From JBJEDU01 sp051872395 (GTDB lineage: Bacteria; Bacillota_I; Bacilli_A; RFN20; CAG-826), in assembly GCA_051872395.1 (NCBI GenBank), contig JBJEDU010000030.1, positions 1 to 64,000 of the forward strand: a stretch of DNA of 64,000 bases, in the 5' to 3' direction. Position numbers and translations under genes: made by a program. Under the pieces are notes generated by a model that was not told where the DNA came from, did not search any database, and saw only the letters and a program-made list of their open reading frames with translations. This document shows positions 1 through 8,262 of this stretch, in pieces; position 1 is the first letter of the stretch, and each line of letters opens with the position of its first letter.

Positions 1-1659
1 AAAGATCAAAAGAAATCATTACAAGAAATTAAAAACGATATGTGTAAACCATTTCCAATGGATAGATTACTATGTGGTGATGTTGGTTTTGGAAAAACTG
101 AAGTTGCTTTCCGTGCAGCGTACAAAGCAATTTTATCTAATAAACAAGTGGCTATTCTTTGTCCTACAACACTTTTAGCAAGACAACATTATGTCCGTGC
201 TTTATCACGCTTTGAAAAGTATGGTGTAAAAGTAAAAATGCTTTCTAGATTAGTCAAAAATAAAGAATGTGAACAAATTATTGAAGAAGTAAATAATGGA
301 AATGTTGACCTACTTATTGGTACACATAAAATATTATCAAAGAAGATTATATATAAAGATTTAGGGTTATTAATTATCGATGAAGAACAAAGATTTGGAG
401 TTGAACAAAAAGAAAGAATTAAAGAATTAAAAAATAATATTGATGTTTTAACTCTTTCTGCCACTCCAATTCCAAGAACATTACAAATATCTTTATTAGG
501 TGTAAGATCGTTATCTCAAATTAATTCAGCACCTAATAACCGTATGCCTATACAAACCTATGTTCTTCCATATAATAGTTTGGTAGTCAAAGAATTAATT
601 GAAAGAGAACTATCAAGAAAAGGACAAGTGTTTTATCTTCATAATGATGTTGATTCTTTGTATAAAAAGGCTAATGAGATTCAAAAAATGATTCCTTTCG
701 CTCATGTTGCAGTGGGGCATGGGCAAATGGATAAAGATGATTTAGAGGATGTCATGGATAAATTTTATCAAGGTGACATCGATGTTTTAGTGTGCACGAC
801 AATCGTGGAAAATGGAATCGATATCCCTAACGCTAATATGATAATTGTGGAAGCTGCAGACCGATATGGACTTAGTCAACTATATCAAATTAAAGGCCGC
901 GTTGGGAGAAGTGACCGTATTGCGTATGCTTATTTGATGTATAACGAACATAAAGAGTTGAATGATAAAGCTAAAAAGAGATTAAAATCGCTTCAAGAAT
1001 TTACAGCGTTAGGAAGTGGATATAAAATCGCTCAACGAGATTTATTAATTCGTGGAGCAGGTGATATTTTAGGTAGTGAACAAGCAGGATACATTGATTC
1101 GATTGGTTTAGATATGTATGTCAAACTTTTAAATGAATTCGTTCAAGAAAAATTGCATCCAGAAATGAAAAATGAAAATGCAGAATTAATTAAAGAGAAT
1201 ACTTCATTATCTATTGATGCTTATGTTCCTGATGAATATGCTTCTAAAGAAGATAAAATCGAACTTTATCAAGAAATTATCTCAAAAAATAGTGTGGATG
1301 AACTTCTTTTATACCGCAAAAAAATCAGAGATATTTATGGTAAAATTCCTCAAAATGTTGAGTATCTATTTAAGAAGCGAATAATTGATATTTATGTGAT
1401 TAATTCCGCGATTTCTATGATCAAAGAAAATAAAAATAATGTGGAAATTATATTGAGTGATGATTATTTAAGTATTCGCGCTGTGGGGAATTTAATATTT
1501 GAAGCATTAATTCCATATTTAGGATTTATTAAAGTCAATTATCTTAATAAAAGGTTTACTATTTATGTAAATAAAAGAGATAATTGGATGGATGATTTGA
1601 TTGAGATTTTAAAAAGTCTTCATAATGTTTACAATATGAATAGGAAAATTGAAGTATGA
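1..1659 (+). CDS. mfd: Transcription-repair coupling factor Mfd, C-terminal part (5' end outside window)
   Basis: Mfd displaces RNA polymerase stalled at DNA lesions and recruits UvrA for nucleotide excision repair. The open frame runs in from base 1, so the first ATG at 40 is internal. The 552 residues visible are the translocase half and the C-terminal TRCF domain. Seen are Walker A GDVGFGKTE, the DEEQRF Walker B box, the SATPIPRTL motif III shared with RecG, the helicase motif VVENGIDIPNAN-like (TTIVENGIDIP), and the GRVGRSDR motif VI. The N-terminal UvrB-like and RNA polymerase-interaction domains are upstream of the window. The stop TGA overlaps the start of rqcP by 4 bases, so the genes are probably translationally coupled; mfd close to rqcP and tilS is the Bacillus arrangement. 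Identification is from motifs and context and is firm. Confidence 0.97.
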   Translation, partial: KDQKKSLQEIKNDMCKPFPMDRLLCGDVGFGKTEVAFRAAYKAILSNKQVAILCPTTLLARQHYVRALSRFEKYGVKVKMLSRLVKNKECEQIIEEVNNGNVDLLIGTHKILSKKIIYKDLGLLIIDEEQRFGVEQKERIKELKNNIDVLTLSATPIPRTLQISLLGVRSLSQINSAPNNRMPIQTYVLPYNSLVVKELIERELSRKGQVFYLHNDVDSLYKKANEIQKMIPFAHVAVGHGQMDKDDLEDVMDKFYQGDIDVLVCTTIVENGIDIPNANMIIVEAADRYGLSQLYQIKGRVGRSDRIAYAYLMYNEHKELNDKAKKRLKSLQEFTALGSGYKIAQRDLLIRGAGDILGSEQAGYIDSIGLDMYVKLLNEFVQEKLHPEMKNENAELIKENTSLSIDAYVPDEYASKEDKIELYQEIISKNSVDELLLYRKKIRDIYGKIPQNVEYLFKKRIIDIYVINSAISMIKENKNNVEIILSDDYLSIRAVGNLIFEALIPYLGFIKVNYLNKRFTIYVNKRDNWMDDLIEILKSLHNVYNMNRKIEV

Positions 1660-1889
1660 GAATCGATTTATTTTTAAAAAAGACAATGATTGTTAAGCGT
1701 CGTGTTGTCGCTCAAGAATTAGTTAGTAGTGGAAAGATTTTATTAAATAAAAAAATCGTAAAACCTTCTGCAGAAGTTAAAACTAATGACATAATTTCAA
1801 TCAATATACCTGGTCGAGAAAAGGAATATGTTGCTTCAATTGAATTAAGGAAAGATAAGGAAGTTCCTTCCTTTAAAGAAAATGATTAA
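1656..1889 (+). CDS. rqcP: S4-domain RNA-binding protein RqcP (YabO family)
   Basis: A 77-residue protein that is almost entirely one S4 RNA-binding domain (MRIDLFLKKTMIVKRR start, then the SSGKILLNKK loop typical of S4). In Bacillus subtilis the homologue YabO/RqcP helps RqcH add alanine tails to nascent chains on stalled 50S subunits. The assignment rests on length, the S4 signature and the position between mfd and tilS, the same neighbourhood as in Bacillus. It overlaps mfd by 4 bases and tilS by 8 bases. Hsp15 (HslR) is the main alternative in the same family, but Hsp15 is longer and not usually at this locus. Confidence 0.88.
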   Translation: MRIDLFLKKTMIVKRRVVAQELVSSGKILLNKKIVKPSAEVKTNDIISINIPGREKEYVASIELRKDKEVPSFKEND

Positions 1890-3096
1890 CATTAATAAAT
1901 TAGATAAAAATCAACATTACTTATTAGCGTGTTCTTTTGGAGTGGATTCGATGTGTTTAGCGGATTTGCTAATAAAAAATGGATACAAATTTTCGATTGC
2001 GTTTGTGAATTATCATTTAAGAAAAGAGAGTGATATTGAAGAAAAAAATATCAAAATGTATGCTAAAAAGAATAATCTTGATTTATATATTTATGACAAT
2101 AAAGAAAAGATTGAAAGAAACGTTGAGGCAACTTGTCGAAATATTCGTTATAATTTCTTCCTTTCTTTATGTAACCAGTTTCATTTTTCTGCATTACTGG
2201 TCGCGCATCAATTAGACGATCATATTGAAACGTATTATTTGCAAAAAAATAGGAAGTCGCTTTTATTTTATTATGGATTAAAGGAAGAATCATTTTATCA
2301 TTCAATGAAAGTTATTAGACCACTTTTAAATGTCACCAAAGAAGAAATTATTAACTACAATAATGAAAATAATGTTCCTTATTCAATTGACGCGACTAAT
2401 TTAATTCCTCTTTATGAAAGAAACAAAATTAGAATCGAAAGAATCAATAAAATGAGTAAAGAAGAAAAGATTACAGAGAAAGAAAATATTGATAATGAGA
2501 ATGCAAAAATTTCTAAAATTATTAATGATTTAAATTTTAATAATTTGCATAAAATTCCTTATTTATTATCATTAGATAAAATATCATTTATTTATGCATT
2601 AAATATACTAATTAAAAGATTAGATTCTTCTTTCTTTATTTCTAAGTCTTTTGCGTTAGAAATAAAGAAGATAATAAGTTCTTTAAAAAGCAATATTAAA
2701 TGCAACATTAAAAATAATGTCTACTTAGAAAAATCATATGATGAACTTCATTTTTATTTAGATAAGGATATTTCCTATTCTTATGTTATTTATGATTTTC
2801 ACTTATTGGATAATCAATACTTCTATTTTAACGTTAAAGAGAACAACCATAGAAATATCAAAAAGAAAGATTTTCCACTTACTATTAGAAACGCTAAAAA
2901 GGATGATGAATACAAGATTAAAAATTATAAAGTTAAACTCAATAAATTATTCAAAGATTATAAAATGCCTTTAAGAATAAGAAAGGTATGGCCAGTTATT
3001 GAAAATGTTAATAAAGAGATAATTTATGTCCCTCGATATAAAAAAGGATATGAGATAAAGCAAAACGAAGACTTCTATGTCAAAGTTGATTTGTAG
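1882..3096 (+). CDS. tilS: tRNA(Ile)-lysidine synthetase TilS
   Basis: TilS attaches lysine to C34 of the CAU-anticodon tRNA-Ile so that it reads AUA. The 404-residue protein has the PP-loop near residues 18-23; it reads SFGVDS where SGGxDS is usual, so the first glycine is replaced by phenylalanine while the Asp-Ser pair is kept. The second signature AHQLDDHIET (HxxDDxxET) follows, and the C-terminal TilS domain is recognisable from the late basic segment ending in NEDFYVKV. The start ATG lies inside the end of rqcP, implying translational coupling. In Bacillus tilS precedes hprT and ftsH; here hprT is absent and other genes intervene before ftsH. Confidence 0.93.
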   Translation: MININKLDKNQHYLLACSFGVDSMCLADLLIKNGYKFSIAFVNYHLRKESDIEEKNIKMYAKKNNLDLYIYDNKEKIERNVEATCRNIRYNFFLSLCNQFHFSALLVAHQLDDHIETYYLQKNRKSLLFYYGLKEESFYHSMKVIRPLLNVTKEEIINYNNENNVPYSIDATNLIPLYERNKIRIERINKMSKEEKITEKENIDNENAKISKIINDLNFNNLHKIPYLLSLDKISFIYALNILIKRLDSSFFISKSFALEIKKIISSLKSNIKCNIKNNVYLEKSYDELHFYLDKDISYSYVIYDFHLLDNQYFYFNVKENNHRNIKKKDFPLTIRNAKKDDEYKIKNYKVKLNKLFKDYKMPLRIRKVWPVIENVNKEIIYVPRYKKGYEIKQNEDFYVKVDL

Positions 3097-3102
3097 TATA
3101 AT
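3073..3102 (+). promoter_or_regulatory. Possible promoter for the choloylglycine-hydrolase-family gene
   Basis: A perfect TATAAT lies at 3097-3102, just past the tilS stop, with a weak TTCTAT 18 bases upstream (3073-3078). It is followed by an AGAAGGAG ribosome site ahead of the ATG at 3124. The -35 match is poor, so this is tentative. Confidence 0.4.
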
Positions 3103-3123
3103 GATAACAGAAGGAGAAAAGTT

Positions 3124-4095
3124 ATGTGTACAGCTTTAAGTAAACAAATTAACGACAATCATTACTTTGGGCGAAACTTAGATCTTAATTATCCATTTAA
3201 AGAATCTATCATCGTCGTTAGTCGTCTTCATCCTTTAACTTTTAAAAAAGTTCCAACTTTATTATCTCATCATGCAATTTATGGAATCGGCATCGTCAAA
3301 GATAATTATCCATTTTATTTCGATTGTGCGAATGAATATGGATTAACTTTTGCTGGTCTTAATTTTCCAAATAATGCAGTATTTTATCCAGTTGACGATA
3401 ATAAGATTAATATTGCGCCTTATGAACTTCCATTATATTTGCTTGGAAAATATAAAACAGTCAAAGAAGTGAGAGAAGCATTAAAGGAAATAAATATATG
3501 TGATATTCCTTTTTCAAAAGAACTTCCTTTATCAACACTTCATTACATTATTTCTGATAAAACTGATTGTATTGTCATTGAACAAACAAAAGAAAAAATG
3601 AATATCTATGATAATCCATTTGGAGTATTAACCAATAATCCTCCTTTCCCTTATCATGCATTAAATATTAATAATTATTCATCTTTAACAAACAAAGAAC
3701 CAACGAATAGATTCGCTAAAGATTTAAATTTATTCAATTATGGTAAAGCCATGGGTGCGATTGGTTTACCAGGAGATTCTTCACCAGCATCAAGATTCGT
3801 AAAAGCGACATTTTTATTACACAATATTCGTTTTAGTGAAGATGATGACTTCAACATTTCTCAAATGTTGCATATTTTGAATAATGTTTCAACTTTAAAA
3901 GGGGAATGTGTTCTTGATGATGGAAGTGAAGAATATACAGTCTATTCATCAATGTATAATTTAAATAAAAAAGAATTATTTGTTCGTGCTTATGAAAGAG
4001 GTTCAATCTTTAAATACACTTTAAATAATTCGTTAGATAATGACAAATTAGATGTGATTGAAATAGATCACTCAATTAAATTTATTAATTTATAA
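3124..4095 (+). CDS. Choloylglycine hydrolase family enzyme (bile salt hydrolase / penicillin V acylase type)
   Basis: An Ntn-hydrolase of 323 residues, close to the usual length of about 320-330. The chain begins Met-Cys, so removal of Met would expose Cys2 as the catalytic nucleophile; no signal peptide precedes it, so it is cytosolic. The other family residues are present: Arg17 and Asp20 in GRNLD, Asn171/172 in LTNNPPF, and Arg224 in SPASRF. Members cleave the amide of conjugated bile acids, penicillin V or acyl-homoserine lactones. Sequence alone does not decide which, although bile salt hydrolase would fit a gut organism. The gene ends in a 6-base convergent overlap with the minus-strand gene that follows. 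Family assignment is firm; substrate is inference. Confidence 0.9.
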   Translation: MCTALSKQINDNHYFGRNLDLNYPFKESIIVVSRLHPLTFKKVPTLLSHHAIYGIGIVKDNYPFYFDCANEYGLTFAGLNFPNNAVFYPVDDNKINIAPYELPLYLLGKYKTVKEVREALKEINICDIPFSKELPLSTLHYIISDKTDCIVIEQTKEKMNIYDNPFGVLTNNPPFPYHALNINNYSSLTNKEPTNRFAKDLNLFNYGKAMGAIGLPGDSSPASRFVKATFLLHNIRFSEDDDFNISQMLHILNNVSTLKGECVLDDGSEEYTVYSSMYNLNKKELFVRAYERGSIFKYTLNNSLDNDKLDVIEIDHSIKFINL

Positions 4096-4671
4096 TAAGC
4101 TTTCTAATAATATCTTAATACCGACCGCTAAAAAGATAATTGCTGAAATTAATCCAGACCAATTTTTAAGTATTTTACTCAAATATTTTGCTAAAAACCC
4201 AGTAAAAAATGAAATAAACCAAGTAATTAAGCCAATCATAAGAAAGATTATTAAAGCATCTATAATTGGGCTAGAAACATAAACAAACCCAATACATAAT
4301 GCATCGATTGATGTAGCAATTGCTTGAACAATTATTTCTTTAAATTTTATTTTGCTCTTCTCTTCAATTTCTTTCTTTTCTTTTCTATCCTTAAAATCTT
4401 TTATCCATTCCACAAAAGCTTTTATGGAAAGTAACACTAGTAAAGAAAAAGCAATCCAAGGAATAGCTTTTTCAATATATTTTGCGAAGGTGTTGCCTAT
4501 TCCATAACCGATAAAAGGCATCGCAAACTGAAAGAGACCAAAAATAAAAGAAATCAACACTAATTTGCTAACTTTGATTCCTTCTTCTTTTAAACCGTTC
4601 GTGGCATTTACACTAGCGGCGTCCAGTGACATAGAAACAGAAATGGAAGCAGCTTCTAAATAATTAACCAT
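4090..4671 (-). CDS. mntP: MntP-like manganese efflux membrane protein
   Basis: A 193-residue integral membrane protein with about six hydrophobic segments in two similar halves and a charged central loop (roughly residues 90-112). Each half carries the acidic signature of the MntP/YebN family: SLDAASV around Asp17 and SIDALCIGF around Asp123. Family members export Mn(II) and protect against manganese excess. There is no room for a riboswitch (yybP-ykoY type) between this gene and the upstream nitroreductase (38 bases), so the two are probably co-transcribed. Other LysE-superfamily cation exporters are possible, but the paired acidic motifs favour MntP. Confidence 0.75.
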   Translation of the reverse strand: MVNYLEAASISVSMSLDAASVNATNGLKEEGIKVSKLVLISFIFGLFQFAMPFIGYGIGNTFAKYIEKAIPWIAFSLLVLLSIKAFVEWIKDFKDRKEKKEIEEKSKIKFKEIIVQAIATSIDALCIGFVYVSSPIIDALIIFLMIGLITWFISFFTGFLAKYLSKILKNWSGLISAIIFLAVGIKILLESLL

Positions 4672-4709
4672 AATACTCGTAAGAAAGATTATATATGTAT
4701 CTATTTATA

Positions 4710-5204
4710 TTAATCAATATAATGTATACGTTTTTTATCAAATCTATTAATAATTTCTTTTTCTTCGTTTTTATATCCTATCGTTATAATAGCGAAAGGA
4801 GATAAACTATCATCAATTTGTAACATTGATTTTACTAATTCAATTCTTTCTTTTATTGGATCTATTCCAATATAGCAAGAACCCAAAGATAATGAAGTTG
4901 CCGCTAATAAGATGTTTTCTGAACAAATAGCTAAGTCTATCTCTTTCCATTTATAATCTCCAAGTTCTGTTTTAAAACAAGGAACAATTATCATAGGTGC
5001 GGTTTTTATAAATTTTCCATAGATTAATTTTTCACTTAATTCATTCAATATTTCTTTATTTTTAACAACCAAAAATTCCCATGGCTGTGTATTTCTTGCA
5101 CTTGGAGCTTGCATCGCAGCTTTTAAAATATATTCGATATCATCGTCATTAACTTCTTTAGATTGATAAGACCTGATAGAGTTTCTTTTAAATATCTCGT
5201 CCAT
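4710..5204 (-). CDS. Nitroreductase family FMN-dependent oxidoreductase
   Basis: A 164-residue protein of the short nitroreductase type. The N-terminal FMN-phosphate-binding segment RNSIRSYQSKEV and the APSARNTQPWEF motif are diagnostic. The later SLGSCYIGIDP segment matches the dimer/FMN-binding region, and GYKNEEK is the usual near-C-terminal FMN-contact region. Such enzymes use NAD(P)H to reduce nitro compounds, quinones or flavins; the physiological substrate cannot be told. It has no signal peptide and is probably transcribed with the MntP-like gene downstream. Confidence 0.9.
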   Translation of the reverse strand: MDEIFKRNSIRSYQSKEVNDDDIEYILKAAMQAPSARNTQPWEFLVVKNKEILNELSEKLIYGKFIKTAPMIIVPCFKTELGDYKWKEIDLAICSENILLAATSLSLGSCYIGIDPIKERIELVKSMLQIDDSLSPFAIITIGYKNEEKEIINRFDKKRIHYID

Positions 5205-5243
5205 TTTTTAGAATTTCCCTTTTATGATATATTAACAAAGTTA

Positions 5244-5273
5244 TTGATTTATTTCTAAATAAACGAGTATAAT
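5244..5273 (+). promoter_or_regulatory. Promoter of tRNA-Ala
   Basis: TTGATT (5244-5249) and a perfect TATAAT (5268-5273) are separated by 18 bases, and the tRNA begins 12 bases after the -10 element. This is the expected arrangement for a lone tRNA gene. Confidence 0.75.
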
Positions 5274-5284
5274 CATAGTGTTTC

Positions 5285-5360
5285 GGGGCTGTAGCTCATC
5301 TGGAAGAGCGCTTCCATGGCATGGAAGAGGTGGAGGGTTCGAGCCCCTTCAGCTCCACCA
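5285..5360 (+). tRNA. tRNA-Ala (anticodon GGC)
   Basis: A complete 76-nt cloverleaf with encoded CCA. Acceptor GGGGCTG pairs with CAGCTCC (one G-U), followed by ACCA. The D stem is GCTC/GAGC. The anticodon stem CTTCC/GGAAG encloses loop ATGGCAT, giving anticodon GGC after the invariant T33. The T arm GAGGG-TTCGAGC-CCCTT is normal. It decodes GCC/GCU alanine codons. The decayed accessory island starts immediately downstream. Confidence 0.96.
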
Positions 5361-5373
5361 TCTAGTAAAAGTC

Positions 5374-5408
5374 GACACTTTTGACAAATCAAGAGTGTCT
5401 TTTATTTT
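5374..5408 (+). terminator. Rho-independent terminator of tRNA-Ala
   Basis: An 11-bp stem (5374-5384 with 5389-5399, one G-U) closes a CAAA loop and is followed by TTTTATTTT. A separate 10-bp inverted repeat AAAGTCGACA / TGTCGACTTT (5368-5377 and 5419-5428) flanks and partly overlaps the hairpin, so the two foldings compete. Confidence 0.85.
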
Positions 5409-5471
5409 ATAAAAGAAATGTCGACTTTATTAATAAAATATGCAGAATTATATATAAGGCAGATGATATTA

Positions 5472-5952
5472 TGGCAAAAAAAGTAATTAATGTTAATTTA
5501 ATTTATTTAAAGGTATTAAATCTATTATTGAAGAATCAAAAAAGTTAGTTGCTAGAAATGTGAATGCTATAATGCTACAAACTTATTGGAATATTGGTAG
5601 AAGAATTGTTGAAGAAGAGCAAAACGGTAACATGAGAGCTGAGTATGGTTCAGCCCTTCTTAAAGGACTATCATAAGAATTAACAAAGGTGTATGGTAAG
5701 GGTTTTTCTAAATCTAATTTATTCTTGATGAGAAGATTTTATCTTGAATTTCCAAAATTCCAAACACTGTCTGGAAAATTGAGTTGGTCTCATTATTTAC
5801 TCCTTTTAGGTGTATTGGACTTGAACGCTAGAGGATTTTATGAACACGAATGTGAAAATTCTAATTGAAGTGTTAGAGAACTTGAAAGGCAAATTGATTC
5901 TCAACTTTATACTCGTTTACTATTATCCCTAAAACGAAATGATTTAAAGTAA
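5472..5952 (+). pseudogene. Decayed DUF1016 (YhcG-type PDDEXK nuclease) N-terminal domain
   Basis: Translation from about 5506 gives a clear DUF1016 N-terminal pattern: LQTYWNIGRRIVEEEQNG, then AEYGSALLKGLS, GKGFSKSNLFLMRRFY, KLSWSHYLLLL, and SVRELERQIDSQLYTRLLLS. The frame is broken by a frameshift close to the first ATG (5472), a TAA after GLS, and a TGA just before SVREL where the family normally has tryptophan. The C-terminal nuclease domain is missing and the sequence ends in LKRNDLK before a TAA at 5950. DUF1016 proteins are associated with restriction and mobile elements. This is a remnant, not a gene. Confidence 0.8.
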
Positions 5953-6076
5953 AGAAGAAGTCAAATCGTTAAATTATTGAAATCGTTAAGCGATTTAAAC
6001 TGATCACTTTTTAAAAAACAAAATAATTGCTCAATATAAATCTAAGATAAAAATCAATAAATAATAAATTTAAACT

Positions 6077-6116
6077 GCGCAAAAATATTTATTTATTAAA
6101 AATTGCGCGGTATAAT
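6077..6116 (+). promoter_or_regulatory. Promoter with inverted repeat upstream of ATPase gene
   Basis: A perfect TATAAT at 6111-6116 is preceded by an inverted repeat GCGCAA (6077-6082) / TTGCGC (6103-6108) with a 20-base spacer. The right arm abuts the -10 box, so a protein bound there would block the promoter. G+C-rich arms stand out in an otherwise very AT-rich stretch. Confidence 0.5.
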
Positions 6117-6140
6117 GCTATTGATATATGAGGCGATATT

Positions 6141-7322
6141 ATGATAATACGTGAAAAATATTTAAAACAAATAAGACCGTTTTATGACAGCGACTTAATC
6201 AAAATAATAACTGGGATAAGAAGATGTGGTAAATCAGTTATTTTAAAAACCATATATGATGAAATAAATCATATCACTTCGAATACAATTTATTTCGATT
6301 TTGAAGATGCTACTGATTTAAAAAAGGCTGGTACTGTTGATTTGTTGTTAAGCTATGTAGAACAAAACAAAAAAGAAGGGAAATGCTACATATTTTTAGA
6401 TGAAGTACAAAATGTAAAAGATTGGGCTATTGCTGTAAGAACTCTAAGACTTCACAATAACTCTGTATTCATCTCTGGTTCTAACTCTAAGTTATTATCT
6501 AAAGAATTTGCTAGCGAATTATCTGGAAGATATATTTCTTTTAGGATTAGGCCTTTTGTTTATAAAGAAATAGTTGAGTATTCAAATCAAATAGGAAGGA
6601 ATTTTAATGTTATAGATTATTTAATATGGGGAGGCTTTCCAAAAAGATTTGATATGGAAAATGATGAGTCAACAATTAGATATTTAAAAGATTTAGAAGA
6701 TACAATTGTTATAAAAGATTTAATAAAAAGATATAAAATCAAAAAACCTGATCTATTTAAAAAATTCGTTAATTTCGTTTTAAGAAATAATTCTAGATTA
6801 TTATCAGCAAGATCTATTCATAAATATTTAGAAGGGCAAGGTATTGAATGTTCTTCAAATACAGTTTTAGGCTATATGCATTATCTAAAAGAGGCTTATG
6901 TTATAGAAGAATTGCCCCAATATTCAACAAAGGTTAAAAGAGAATTAAACTTTAATCCTAAATTATATAATTCGGATGTTTGTTTTAATTCTTTAAAAGT
7001 TGACAACAGAAGATATGATTTAGATCATAATTTAGAAAACATTGTATATAATGAACTTTCATATATGGGATATGATTTAAAAGGTTTTGAGAATAAAGGA
7101 AAAGAGATAGATTTTATTGCTACAAAAAATGGGAAAACATATTTAGTGCAAGTCGCTTATAGTGTTGTTGATGAAAAAGCATATAAAAGGGAGTTTGGTG
7201 CATTTGCTGATTTAGATAATAGCAACCAAAAAGTATTAATAACAAATGATACAATAGATTATTCAACATCTACGGTACGTCATATTAAACTTGAAGACTT
7301 CTTAATGATGGATGAATTGTAA
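6141..7322 (+). CDS. ATP-binding protein, AAA_14/DUF4143 family (first copy)
   Basis: A 393-residue P-loop protein of the family with an N-terminal AAA_14 ATPase and C-terminal DUF4143 domain. Walker A GIRRCGKS is at residues 25-32 and Walker B YIFLDEVQNV at 83-92. An SGSNSKLLS sensor-like motif and the GGFPKRF segment of DUF4143 follow. The C-terminal part, FENKGKEIDFIATKNGKTYLVQVAY, has the E-IDF...VQV pattern of a PD-(D/E)xK-like nuclease fold. The family is very common in gut bacteria and archaea, often in several copies near mobile DNA, and its role is unknown. The ATG has a GAGG ribosome site. A second, clearly different member lies at 9912. Confidence 0.9.
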   Translation: MIIREKYLKQIRPFYDSDLIKIITGIRRCGKSVILKTIYDEINHITSNTIYFDFEDATDLKKAGTVDLLLSYVEQNKKEGKCYIFLDEVQNVKDWAIAVRTLRLHNNSVFISGSNSKLLSKEFASELSGRYISFRIRPFVYKEIVEYSNQIGRNFNVIDYLIWGGFPKRFDMENDESTIRYLKDLEDTIVIKDLIKRYKIKKPDLFKKFVNFVLRNNSRLLSARSIHKYLEGQGIECSSNTVLGYMHYLKEAYVIEELPQYSTKVKRELNFNPKLYNSDVCFNSLKVDNRRYDLDHNLENIVYNELSYMGYDLKGFENKGKEIDFIATKNGKTYLVQVAYSVVDEKAYKREFGAFADLDNSNQKVLITNDTIDYSTSTVRHIKLEDFLMMDEL

Positions 7323-7344
7323 TGTATAAAAACATTTATAAGGA

Positions 7345-7743
7345 TTGATATTTTTGCAGTTCGAAATGATAAATACAATCTATAATCATTTCATATCAGC
7401 ACACAAGTTTAGAGGTATTCCAACTATTGTTTCAAAATATGGAAAAAAAGTAATTTCGCTCAAAGAAAACAACATTATGGTTACCATTCCATTTAATCGA
7501 ATTAATAATGCAGGTGATAAAGTGGGTGATAAAACACTGAACGTATCCGAAATTAAAGTTATTGCAGAAATACGAAATAATCCAAATATCACAAAACCTC
7601 AATTAATGATTAAATGTGATTTAGGAAAGACATCAATTGATAATATAATCAAAAAGTTAAGAGAAATGAATTATATTGGAAGAATTGGTGCTAATAAAAT
7701 GGTTATTGGAAAGTTAACAAATAACTATCTAACTGAAGCTTAG
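7345..7743 (+). pseudogene. C-terminal fragment of an AlbA_2/RecG-like ATP-binding transcriptional regulator
   Basis: The 132-residue open frame has only a TTG start with no ribosome site. It corresponds to the last third of the AlbA_2-domain (putative DNA-binding, AAA_4) regulators: a RGIPTIVSKYG segment, LKENNIMVTIPFNRIN, then a winged-helix HTH (VIAEIRNNPNITKPQLM ... TSIDNIIKKLREMNYIGRIG). The N-terminal AlbA_2 domain and GHKL-like middle are absent. A more decayed copy of the same region lies at 9230-9500. The frame is intact from RGIP to the stop, so a short DNA-binding product cannot be excluded, but truncation is the simpler reading. Confidence 0.7.
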
Positions 7744-7972
7744 ATTACTAGTTTAATCTCTTTACCATTTCTAAGAATGAAGAGCACGAATCCATCATGA
7801 GTTACGACCATCTTCTGAATTAACTTATTAAACAATGATTCATCAAATTGGAGTGGAAGTTCTTTGCATTTCTTTAGTATATCTATAAAAGAAGTAATAG
7901 CGATGAATTTTGTTTTCCTCGTTTCATTTTCTTCTATATAAGAGCGTTGTATCTACTTTCAGCATCATTATG
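7740..7972 (-). pseudogene. Serine recombinase C-terminal remnant
   Basis: Read on the minus strand, the segment ends with FIDILKKCKELPLQFDESL, then FNKLIQKMVVTHDG and LFILRNGKEIKL. This is the coiled-coil to beta-strand C-terminus typical of large serine recombinases (pattern ...PLTEFDEdLf..lVekv.v....v.F.fkdGtei). Upstream in a different frame is NDAESRYNALI-stop-KKMKRGK, which fits the preceding coiled coil, so at least one frameshift and one nonsense change are present. The catalytic resolvase domain is absent. Its stop overlaps, tail to tail, that of the AlbA_2 fragment. It points to past insertion of a mobile element here. Confidence 0.6.
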
Positions 7973-8149
7973 TCATTTATCTAAGAATGCATCTTGTATA
8001 CGTAAGGTAATGCGCACAATCGTATTGCCTTTTTTCTTGCTTTTATAGCAGAATTTAGTCATTTAAATATGTTAATGATTTAAAATGGTGGTCTAATTTT
8101 ATTTATGGTCTCTTCATCAACACACTTAACTGATAGAGTGAAGAAAACA
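7973..8149. repeat. Diverged direct repeat, copy 1
   Basis: About 165 bases here resemble 9697-9872 (shared blocks include the stretches around 7995-8030, 8061-8075 and 8110-8150). On the minus strand each copy contains a 29-codon frame starting M(S/T)K(Y/F)CYKSKKKGNTI(I/V)RITL, at 7973-8062 here. Several differences between copies in that frame are synonymous, as expected of former coding DNA. I do not recognise the protein. The 20-base block CTAAAACGAAATGATTTAAA at its right end (8155-8174) also occurs at 5929-5948, after the DUF1016 remnant. Confidence 0.6.
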
Positions 8150-8202
8150 TTACACTAAAACGAAATGATTTAAAAATATTATATTTGCTGATGTAGCACT
8201 TC

Positions 8203-8253
8203 TTGATTTTAGGGAACATTATATATATAATTAAATTAAATTAGTTCCCTAAA
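8203..8253 (+). promoter_or_regulatory. Fic gene promoter with 10-bp inverted repeat (operator candidate)
   Basis: TTGATT (8203-8208) and TATAAT (8226-8231) have ideal 17-base spacing. A perfect inverted repeat TTTAGGGAAC (8208-8217) / GTTCCCTAAA (8244-8253) brackets the -10 box with a 26-base spacer; the right arm touches the AGAGG ribosome site. Such a layout suits autorepression by the Fic protein or another factor; a transcript hairpin masking the ribosome site is the alternative. Confidence 0.65.
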
Positions 8254-8262
8254 GAGGTAATT

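Noticed and set aside
5472..5952. TGA at a tryptophan position in the DUF1016 reading, suggesting the mycoplasma code
   Set aside because: The same reading has a TAA stop and a frameshift, and intact genes end with TGA (for example mfd at 1659 and DUF2877 at 41933). The code is standard and this is a pseudogene.
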